From Adlercreutzia sp. ZJ176 (GTDB taxonomy: Bacteria; Actinomycetota; Coriobacteriia; Coriobacteriales; Eggerthellaceae), in the NCBI RefSeq assembly GCF_011038975.1, contig NZ_JAAKEC010000016.1, positions 1 to 64,000 of the forward strand: a stretch of DNA of 64,000 nucleotides, written 5' to 3'. Below are positions 57,358 to 64,000 of the stretch, piece after piece. The notes under the pieces were generated by a model that saw only the letters and a list, made by a program, of their open reading frames with translations, was not told the DNA's origin and made no database searches. Position numbers and translations under genes: made by a program. How positions within the stretch are numbered: the first letter of the stretch is position 1; each line of letters opens with the position of its first letter.

Positions 57358-58989
57358 ATGTCAACCACCTACTCATCCAACGACGTGCTGAACGCCATCG
57401 CGGCGGCGAGCAAGGCTTTGAGCGCACGCAAGGAAGAAGTCAACCGCCTCAACGTGTTCCCCGTCCCCGACGGCGACACGGGCACGAACATGTCGCTCAC
57501 CATCGAGAGCGTGGTGAGCAACGTCGCGCGCCTGCCCATCGGGGCGAGCGGGGCCGAGATCCGCAAGGCCATCACCACGGGCGCCCTCATGGGCGCGCGC
57601 GGCAACTCGGGCGTCATCACCTCGCAGATCCTGCGCGGCCTGTGCGAGGGCAGCGCAGGTGCCGAGGCGCTCACCACCGAGACGGTGGCCGCGGCCTTCG
57701 AGAAGGCCGTCGAGGTCGCCTTCCAGGCGGTGCGCAAGCCCGTCGAGGGCACCATCCTCACGGTGCTGCGCGACTCCGGCGCCGCCGCGGTTGACGCGCG
57801 CAAGGCGAACCTCTCCACGGTCGACGCGATCGAGTGCATCGTGGCCGAGGCATACGCCTCGGTGCAGCGCACGCCCGAGCTGCTTCCCGTGCTGAAGGAG
57901 AACGGCGTGGTTGACGCCGGCGGCTTCGGCCTGGCTATCCTGCTCGACTCGTTCGCGGCGGCGTTGCTCGGCAAGGACGGCACGATGGTCGACGAGCTCG
58001 CGTTCGCGCGCACCGCGGCCCCGAAGGTGGAGATCGAGCAGATCAACGACTGGGAGGGCTCGGCGTACCGCTACTGCAACGAGTTCCTCGTCGACTCCGA
58101 GGTGCTCGACCCCGCCGAGGCGCTCGAGTTCTTGGCCACCATGGGCGACTGCGAGCTGTGCGTGGGCAGCGTGCCGAAGTTCAAGGTACACGTGCACTCC
58201 AACCATCCCGACCAGGTGCTCGCGTACTTCCTGGAGCGCGGGCAGATCTCCGAGGTGTTCATCCACAACATGCAGCTGCAGTCGGCCGAGCGCACCGAGA
58301 AGCTCGCCGCCGAGCAGGCCGCCGAGCACAAGCCGCTCGGGTTCGTGGCCGTGGCAGCCGGCGAGGGCAACGCCGATATCCTGCGGAGCCTCGGCGTCGA
58401 CGTGGTCGTCTCGGGCGGGCAGACCATGAACCCCTCCACGAAGGACCTGCTCGACGCCGTGGGCCGGGTGAACGCCGACGCCGTCGTCATCCTGCCGAAC
58501 AACTCCAACATCATCATGGCGGCTCAGAGCGCCTGCGAGCTGTCCGAGATCCCCTGCGGCGTGGTGCCCACCAAGAGCGTGCCGGCCGCGTTCGCGGCCA
58601 TGTTCGCGATCGACCCTGACGCGCCGCTCGAGGACAACGTCGCCGAGATGACCGAGGCGTTCGCCGAGGTGAGGACGGGCGAGGTCACCTTTGCCATCAA
58701 GGACTCCAAGGACGCGCACGACAACCCCATCCGCGAAGGCGACGTCATCGGCATCGCGGACGGTGCCATCGAGGCGGTGGGCTCGTCGGTGGAGGACGTG
58801 GTCATGGGGCTGCTCGAGGTCATGGAGGCCGAGGACGCCGACACGCTCACGCTGCTCGCCGGCGAGGACATGACCGACGAGGACTTCGCGGCCCTCGTCG
58901 AGCGCATCGAGGATGCCTACGACGACCTCGAGATCGACTCCCACCGCGGAGAGCAGCCGCTGTATCCGATCATTCTTTCAGTTGAATAA
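57358..58989 (+). CDS. DAK2-domain fatty acid kinase FakA-like
   Basis: A 543-residue protein. The N-terminal DAK2 kinase domain (VFPVPDGDTGTNMSLTIESV, GALMGARGNSGVITSQILRG, DAGGFGLAILLDSFAAALLG) binds ATP and Mg through the aspartates of PDGDTGTN. The middle and C-terminal parts (VVSGGQTMNPSTKDLLDAVG, VVILPNNSNIIMAAQSACEL) match the second half of FakA. With a FakB carrier it phosphorylates exogenous fatty acids. It is co-oriented with the Asp23-like gene, with a spacing of 72 bases. Confidence 0.9.
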   Translation: MSTTYSSNDVLNAIAAASKALSARKEEVNRLNVFPVPDGDTGTNMSLTIESVVSNVARLPIGASGAEIRKAITTGALMGARGNSGVITSQILRGLCEGSAGAEALTTETVAAAFEKAVEVAFQAVRKPVEGTILTVLRDSGAAAVDARKANLSTVDAIECIVAEAYASVQRTPELLPVLKENGVVDAGGFGLAILLDSFAAALLGKDGTMVDELAFARTAAPKVEIEQINDWEGSAYRYCNEFLVDSEVLDPAEALEFLATMGDCELCVGSVPKFKVHVHSNHPDQVLAYFLERGQISEVFIHNMQLQSAERTEKLAAEQAAEHKPLGFVAVAAGEGNADILRSLGVDVVVSGGQTMNPSTKDLLDAVGRVNADAVVILPNNSNIIMAAQSACELSEIPCGVVPTKSVPAAFAAMFAIDPDAPLEDNVAEMTEAFAEVRTGEVTFAIKDSKDAHDNPIREGDVIGIADGAIEAVGSSVEDVVMGLLEVMEAEDADTLTLLAGEDMTDEDFAALVERIEDAYDDLEIDSHRGEQPLYPIILSVE

Positions 58990-59028
58990 AGAATTCGAAC
59001 CCTCGCTGTCGTTGCGGGCGACCTGCGG

Positions 59029-61272
59029 GTGAGAAGGATTTATATTTTGGTTAAGCAGGACAAAGCAAGGGAGAAGGGCGGGGCTTCGGCCTCGCCTGAT
59101 CGTTTGGCGGCCACCTTGCTGCTCGACGCGCCGGCGTCGCGGGTGCGCGGCGTGAGCCCGGCGCGCGCGGGCGCGCTCGAGAAGCTCGGCATCCGCACGG
59201 TGCGCGACCTGCTTACCCACTACCCGCGCCGCTACGTGGACCTCTCGAGCGTGTGCACGGTGGCCGAGGCGCGCATCGGGTCCGCGTGCACCATCCAGGG
59301 CACGGTGCATGAGATCAGGCTCAAGCGCCCGCGGCCAAAGCTCACGCTCGTGGAGATCGCGCTCGTGGACCAGACGGGCCTCCTCGTGGTCACGGCCTTC
59401 CGCCAGCCGTGGCTCATGGACACGGTGCACGCGGGCGCGCAGGTCGCCGTGGCCGGCAAGGTGGAGTTCAACTACGGCTTCAAGCGCATGACGAACCCCT
59501 ACCTCGAGGTGCTCGGCGACGAGCCCGCCACGGGCATGATCATCCCCGTGCACCCGGCGTGCGAGAAGGTGTCGGCCGCGTGGATGCGCCGGCTCGTGGA
59601 GAACGCGCTCGAGGCGACGTGCGGGGTCCTCGACCCGCTGCCGCTCGACCTGCGGGCCAAGTACCGGCTGATGAGCCGCGGGTGCGCGCTGCGCGCCATC
59701 CACTTCCCGCAGGCCATGCCCGAATCACACGAGGCGCGGCGGCGGTTGGCCTATGAGGAGCTGCTCATGCTCGAGCTCTTCCTCATGCAGCAGTCTGCCG
59801 AGCGCAGCCGTGACGTAAAGCCCGTCGCCCACGTGACGGACGGCCCGCGCCTGCGCGCGCTCGCCGCGAGCCTGCCCTTCGCGCTCACGGACGAGCAGGC
59901 GTCCGCTCGCGACGAGATCCTCGGCGTGATGGCGGAGCCGCGCGTGGCGAACCACATGCTTTTAGGGGACGTGGGAACGGGCAAGACGGTGGTGGCGGCG
60001 CACGCGCTGGCCGCTGCGGCCGACACGGGCGGGCAGGCGTTCCTCATGGCGCCGACCGAGGTGCTCGCCCGCCAGCACGCGAAGAGCCTCGGCGCGCTCT
60101 TCGACGCGGCGGGCGTGACGCATGCGCTGCTCACGGGCTCGACGAGCGCCGCCGAGCGCGCAGACGTGGTCGCGCGCGCCGCAGCGGGGGAGATCGACGT
60201 ACTCATCGGCACGCACGCCCTGCTCGAGGACGACGTGGTCGCGCCCCGCCTCACGCTCGCGGTCATCGACGAGCAGCAGCGCTTCGGCGTCGACCAGCGC
60301 GCGAGGCTCCTGTCGAAGGGCGCGGCACCCGACGCACTGTTCCTCACGGCCACGCCCATCCCGCGCACGCTCGCGCTCGCGCTGTTCGGGAGCTTGACGC
60401 TGTCCTACATCAAGCACCGCCCGCACGACGCGGCGCGCCGCGCCACGCGCGTGGTGGCGAAGTCCGAGCGCGGGCGCGCCTACGACGCGGCGGCCGAGGC
60501 GCTCACGCGCGGCGAGCAGGTGTACGTGGTGTGCCCGCTCATCGGCAAGGGCGCCGACGAGCGCGATGAGCTGGCGGGCAAGGGCGCCGCGGCGCGCGAG
60601 GGAGACGCCGAGGAGGCGTTCCACCCGACGGTGGCCATCGAGGACGACGCCGACATGGCAGACGACGACGTGACGGCCGCCACGCAGGAGGCGGCGTTCC
60701 TGAGCGCGAAGGTGTTCCCCGACCACGAGGTGGCGCTTCTGCACGGCGGCATGCCCGCGGCTGAGAAGCAGGCGGTGATGGACCGCTTCCGCGCGGGCGA
60801 GATCGGCGTGCTCGTGGCGACCACCGTGATCGAGGTGGGCGTCGACGTGCCCCGCGCCACCGTGATGATCGTGGAGGACGCCGACCGCTTCGGCCTCTCG
60901 CAGCTCCATCAGCTGCGCGGGCGCGTGGGGCGCGGCAGCCTCCCGGCGCAGGTGTTTTTGGTGTCGGCCTCGAAGCAGGAGGCGGCGCTCGCGCGCCTGC
61001 GCGCCATGGAGACCACCGACGACGGCTACGAGCTCGCGGCGTTCGACCTGTCGCTGCGCCGCGAGGGCGACATCCTGGGCAACCGGCAGTCGGGCGCCTC
61101 GGCGCTCAAGCTGGTGAACGTGGTGCGCGACCAGGGCATCATCGAGGCGGCGAACGCCGACGCGCGCGCGATCATGGAGGTCGACCCGCTTTTGGAGGAG
61201 CCCGACCACGCGGCGCTCGCACGCGAGATGCGCGCCCTGTTCGCGCAGGAGCGCGCCGTCGTCGGCGGGTAG
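59029..61272 (+). CDS. recG: ATP-dependent DNA helicase RecG
   Basis: A 747-residue helicase. The N-terminal wedge/OB region has LLTHYPRRYVDLSSVCTVAE. Helicase motifs are LLGDVGTGKTVVAAHALAAA, FLMAPTEVLARQHAKSL, VIDEQQRFGVDQRARL, LFLTATPIPRTLALALFGSL, VATTVIEVGVDVPRATVMIV and QLRGRVGRGSLPAQVFLVSA. It remodels stalled replication forks. GTG 59029 is chosen; a TTG 21 bases later is possible. A slight insert near residue 515-545 (acidic) is unusual. Confidence 0.96.
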   Translation: MRRIYILVKQDKAREKGGASASPDRLAATLLLDAPASRVRGVSPARAGALEKLGIRTVRDLLTHYPRRYVDLSSVCTVAEARIGSACTIQGTVHEIRLKRPRPKLTLVEIALVDQTGLLVVTAFRQPWLMDTVHAGAQVAVAGKVEFNYGFKRMTNPYLEVLGDEPATGMIIPVHPACEKVSAAWMRRLVENALEATCGVLDPLPLDLRAKYRLMSRGCALRAIHFPQAMPESHEARRRLAYEELLMLELFLMQQSAERSRDVKPVAHVTDGPRLRALAASLPFALTDEQASARDEILGVMAEPRVANHMLLGDVGTGKTVVAAHALAAAADTGGQAFLMAPTEVLARQHAKSLGALFDAAGVTHALLTGSTSAAERADVVARAAAGEIDVLIGTHALLEDDVVAPRLTLAVIDEQQRFGVDQRARLLSKGAAPDALFLTATPIPRTLALALFGSLTLSYIKHRPHDAARRATRVVAKSERGRAYDAAAEALTRGEQVYVVCPLIGKGADERDELAGKGAAAREGDAEEAFHPTVAIEDDADMADDDVTAATQEAAFLSAKVFPDHEVALLHGGMPAAEKQAVMDRFRAGEIGVLVATTVIEVGVDVPRATVMIVEDADRFGLSQLHQLRGRVGRGSLPAQVFLVSASKQEAALARLRAMETTDDGYELAAFDLSLRREGDILGNRQSGASALKLVNVVRDQGIIEAANADARAIMEVDPLLEEPDHAALAREMRALFAQERAVVGG

Positions 61273-61395
61273 GGGCGCTCCTGCGCGGCACGCGGCCCGC
61301 GGCGGGCGGGGCCGCGCGCCCTGCGGCCTTCCTCTGGCAAGCCCGCCGCGCCGCGCGCCGCATCCCCATGTCACATCGAGCTGAAAGGACCACCC

Positions 61396-61977
61396 ATGCG
61401 CATCATCGCCGGCGAGCACAAAGGCAGGCGCCTCGTCGCGCCGAAGGGACGCGGCACGCGCCCGACCACCGACCGCGTGCGCGAGTCGCTCATGAGCGCG
61501 CTTGCGAGCGCATGCGGCGGGCTCGAGGGCGCGGTGGTGCTCGATGCGTTCGCGGGCTCGGGTGCGCTCGCGCTCGAGGTGATGTCGCGCGGCGGGGCGC
61601 TCGCGTGTTTGTGCGAGTGCGACCGCGGGGCGCTCAAGGCGATCGAGGAGAACGTGCGGGTGCTCGGGTACGGGCGCGACCAGGTGCGCGTCTGCCGCAT
61701 CGACGTGCTGAAGAGCGGTGCGCCGCGCCTGCGCGCGCCGTACAGCCTCGTGCTGCTCGACCCGCCCTACGCGCTCGAGGCGCGCGAGGTGCTCGGGGTC
61801 GTGGGGCGGCTTGCGGCGGCGGGCGCGCTTGCGCCAGACGCGGTGGTGTCCTACGAGCACGGCGCGGCGTCGAACGCGGCGGTCGAGGAGGCGGCCGCGG
61901 CGAACGGTTTGTCCCTTGCCTCGCGGCGCGCCTACGGCGATACTGTGATCGACCTGCTTGAGCGAGAAGGAGAGTAA
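61396..61977 (+). CDS. rsmD: 16S rRNA (guanine(966)-N2)-methyltransferase
   Basis: A 193-residue Rossmann methyltransferase: MRIIAGEHKGRRLVAPKGRG, TRPTTDRVRESLMSALASAC, VVLDAFAGSGALALEVMSRG, VLLDPPYALEAREVLGVVGR. The DPPY motif is catalytic. It methylates G966 in 16S rRNA. coaD starts five bases after its stop. Confidence 0.94.
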   Translation: MRIIAGEHKGRRLVAPKGRGTRPTTDRVRESLMSALASACGGLEGAVVLDAFAGSGALALEVMSRGGALACLCECDRGALKAIEENVRVLGYGRDQVRVCRIDVLKSGAPRLRAPYSLVLLDPPYALEAREVLGVVGRLAAAGALAPDAVVSYEHGAASNAAVEEAAAANGLSLASRRAYGDTVIDLLEREGE

Positions 61978-61982
61978 CGGCC

Positions 61983-62468
61983 ATGAAGCGCGCCCTCACC
62001 CCGGGAACGTTCGATCCCATCACCAGCGGACACCTCGACGTGATCACGCGCGCCGCGCAGCTGTTCGACGAGGTGGTCGTGGCGGTGGCCGCGTCGCAGA
62101 AGAAGGGCCCGCACGGGCCGCTGTTCTCCCTCGAGGAGCGCGTCGAGCTGGCGCGCGCGGCCACGTCGCACCTGCCCAACGTGCGCGTGGAGGCCTTCGA
62201 CGAGCTTCTGGTCGACTTCGCCCGCCGCATGGGCGCCGAGGTGGTCATCAAGGGCCTGCGCGCCGTGACCGACTTCGAGTACGAGTTCCAGATGACGGCG
62301 CTGAACTACCAGCTCGACCGCGAGCTCGAGACGATGTTCATCATGTCGCCCCCGCAGTACATGTACCTGTCGAGCTCCATCGTGCGGGAGATCGCGAGCC
62401 TTCACGGCGATCTGGACGAGTTCGTCCCGCCCTGCGTGAAGAAGGCCCTCGAGCGGAAGTTCGCCTAA
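61983..62468 (+). CDS. coaD: Phosphopantetheine adenylyltransferase
   Basis: A 161-residue nucleotidyltransferase of coenzyme A synthesis. RALTPGTFDPITSGHLDVIT carries the T/HxGH site. VVIKGLRAVTDFEYEFQMTA and LSSSIVREIASLHGDLDEFV match the conserved core and ISSS(X)VRE motif. It adenylates 4'-phosphopantetheine. It is paired with rsmD, as in many bacteria. Confidence 0.95.
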   Translation: MKRALTPGTFDPITSGHLDVITRAAQLFDEVVVAVAASQKKGPHGPLFSLEERVELARAATSHLPNVRVEAFDELLVDFARRMGAEVVIKGLRAVTDFEYEFQMTALNYQLDRELETMFIMSPPQYMYLSSSIVREIASLHGDLDEFVPPCVKKALERKFA

Positions 62469-62529
62469 GGGGAGTCTGCCTCGCTCCAGCCTGTCTCAGC
62501 TCAAGGGTCTGTCACGCTCAGCTCACGCG

Positions 62530-63921
62530 CTACTCGTCCTGCACCCAGAGGGTGGGGGCCACCACGAACGTGCCGGGGGCGGTGACGTTCTCCGTCGGCC
62601 CGAGGCGGTTGTAGACGCCTGCGAACTGGCCGGCGAACACGTACATGCCGGTGAGGCAGCCGAAGTCGCGCACGGGTCCCGTGAAGTCGGCCTCGTTGCC
62701 GTAGAGCGGAATCGCCGGGACGTGCGCCGGCGTGCAGAACTCTTGCACGAGGTAGGCCGACGGGCCCGCGTCGGCGCGGCAGCGCTCGACGACGGCCGCC
62801 CACTCGGCGCGGCTGAACTGCGCGCCCACGTAGACGCCCTTGTTGTCGTACCAGTCGGTGGGCTTGATCACCCAGCGCGCGGGCTCTTCCAGCACCTGGT
62901 CCAGGGGAAGGCGCGGGTCGTCCAGAAACGCCGTGAAGGGGAGGGATTCCTCGACGAGGGCGCGCTCGGCGGGCGTGAGCAGGGCCTGCGCGGCGGGGTT
63001 GCGCAGCACCGCGAACAGCTGCTTGTCGTGGGCGATCTGGGTTGCGAAGCTGCCGATCATGGGCACGGCGCCCGAGGTGACGGCGGTGACGAAGTCTTGG
63101 CAGTCGTCCCAGTGCTGCAGCAGGTCGACCACGATGCAGAAGCGCCAGATCACGTCAATCGGCTGGCGGGGCGCACCCTCGCGGGGGCGGGCGCAGGTGA
63201 GGCGCCCGCCGCTGAAGGCGAGGTCGCGCACGTCGCAGACGCTCGCGTCAGCGCCCGCCTCGCGGAAGAGCGCGGCGTAGCGGGCAAGCTCGCCTAAGGG
63301 CACGTCGTCGCCGTCCATGCACATGACGATGGCGACGTGGGGGTGCTCCTTGGCGCCTTCGCACGCGCCGTACAGGCGCATGAAGTCAGCCACCCAGCCT
63401 TCGAACAGGCGCTCTGCGTCGTCTTCCAGGCGATGGCGCGCGGCGAACGCCTGGTAGGGGACGCTGGGGCGCAGGGCGTCAAGCGCTGCGCGGGTCTTGT
63501 TCATGCCCGACGAGCAGTCGGCGTTGAACTCGACGAAGCGCGCGGCGCCGGTGGCTTCGTCGAAGAAGCAGTCGAAGCGCGCGTAGGGAAGCAGCTGCGC
63601 GCCCGCGCGCGGGGCCAAGATGAGGTCGCGCACGCGCTGGTCGAAGGCGAACAGCTCCCTGAACTGCGGGTCGGCCAGGTAGGCGGCGATCACCTTCTCG
63701 AGGATGCCGTGCACGGCGAGCGCCGTCGACGCAAGCCGGCCGCGTACGCGCTGGTCGAGGATGCGCGGCAGGTACGAGATGGGCGCCGGCGCTCCTCCCA
63801 CGTACGCGCTGCTCGCCTTCATGCGCTCCCACGCGTCGCGCCTTCCCTCGCCGCTCTCGTCGGTGGCGCGTACGAGCTTGAGGTACTCGTCGTCGAGGGC
63901 AGGGCGCTCGGTAACGTTCAT
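62530..63921 (-). CDS. ATP-grasp family protein, glutathionylspermidine synthase-like
   Basis: A 463-residue protein. RFDCFFDEATGAARFVEFNA and DCSSGMNKTRAALDALRPS resemble the substrate-side region of circularly permuted ATP-grasp enzymes. IDVIWRFCIVVDLL, PMIGSFATQIAHDKQLFAVL, PARWVIKPTDWYDNKGVYVG and YLVQEFCTPAHVPAIP supply ATP-binding lysines and a Mg-binding glutamate. It would ligate a carboxylate to an amine or peptide using ATP. Its exact substrate is unknown. It is the last gene, transcribed leftward, with a free-standing start ATG; no partner gene is visible. Confidence 0.7.
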   Translation of the reverse strand: MNVTERPALDDEYLKLVRATDESGEGRRDAWERMKASSAYVGGAPAPISYLPRILDQRVRGRLASTALAVHGILEKVIAAYLADPQFRELFAFDQRVRDLILAPRAGAQLLPYARFDCFFDEATGAARFVEFNADCSSGMNKTRAALDALRPSVPYQAFAARHRLEDDAERLFEGWVADFMRLYGACEGAKEHPHVAIVMCMDGDDVPLGELARYAALFREAGADASVCDVRDLAFSGGRLTCARPREGAPRQPIDVIWRFCIVVDLLQHWDDCQDFVTAVTSGAVPMIGSFATQIAHDKQLFAVLRNPAAQALLTPAERALVEESLPFTAFLDDPRLPLDQVLEEPARWVIKPTDWYDNKGVYVGAQFSRAEWAAVVERCRADAGPSAYLVQEFCTPAHVPAIPLYGNEADFTGPVRDFGCLTGMYVFAGQFAGVYNRLGPTENVTAPGTFVVAPTLWVQDE

Positions 63922-64000
63922 GGGATGCTCCTTGGTCGGGGGTAGAGGCGCGCTGCCGGCGGCGCGGCCGCGGCAGCCTGCTTAGTTTAGCGCAACGCGG

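Overview
The window is GC-rich DNA from what looks like an actinobacterium of the class Coriobacteriia (Eggerthellaceae-like). This is inferred from the codon and base composition, a C-x2-C type ribosomal protein L28, an HndD-like [FeFe]-hydrogenase, and the gene order scpA-scpB-rluB-tyrA-aroA-cmk-plsC-ispH and DUF512-der-plsY-gpsA. No 16S rRNA gene is present, so the genus cannot be fixed from the window.

Positions 1-8,700 are an accessory island, more AT-rich and littered with broken genes. It holds a frameshifted FRG-domain gene, a DUF2971 gene, a PemK/MazF-like toxin-antitoxin pair, a small gene cut by an in-frame TAG, a RelE-like pair, a two-gene AAA ATPase + TOPRIM-like cassette (candidate anti-phage module), a yefM-yoeB operon with a third DNA-binding gene, and hipB followed by a frameshifted, truncated hipA. 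Three copies of a 29-bp repeat lie just beyond the 3' ends of successive minus-strand cassettes.

Positions 8,700-25,100 carry a NYN-LOTUS RNA-binding protein, tRNA-His and tRNA-Lys with clear promoters, a Na+/H+ antiporter, an FMN split-barrel protein, a TauE/SafE exporter, a CAU tRNA, hicAB, an ECF sigma / membrane protein / ABC exporter operon, tRNA-Val, trpS, a secreted GH5 glycosidase, an ABC-F ATPase and trmL.

Positions 25,700-34,500 are a housekeeping run: site-2 protease, chromosome condensation (scpAB), rluB, tyrA, aroA, cmk, plsC, ispH. A perfect 26-bp inverted repeat sits between scpB and rluB. Positions 34,600-40,900 encode a GltD-like flavoprotein with a NuoF-type iron-sulfur segment, an [FeFe]-hydrogenase, a lipoprotein substrate-binding protein and a single-chain ABC permease-ATPase, all closely spaced. 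Two more toxin-antitoxin pairs follow (40,868-42,401).

Positions 42,900-64,000 are core genes again: DUF512 radical SAM-like protein, der, plsY, gpsA, an alkyltransferase homologue lacking the acceptor cysteine, a GT4 glycosyltransferase, a yjdF gene behind a probable yjdF riboswitch, remnants of a RelB/YafQ pair and of a CDP-alcohol phosphatidyltransferase, rpe, a cysteine desulfurase, a PHP phosphatase, Nif3-like and zinc-ribbon proteins, rpmB, Asp23-like and FakA-like genes, recG, rsmD, coaD and an ATP-grasp enzyme. In total eight intact or decayed toxin-antitoxin loci occur in 64 kb. A dispersed 50-130 bp palindromic repeat family is present at about 10.8, 25.3, 48.6 and 48.8 kb.
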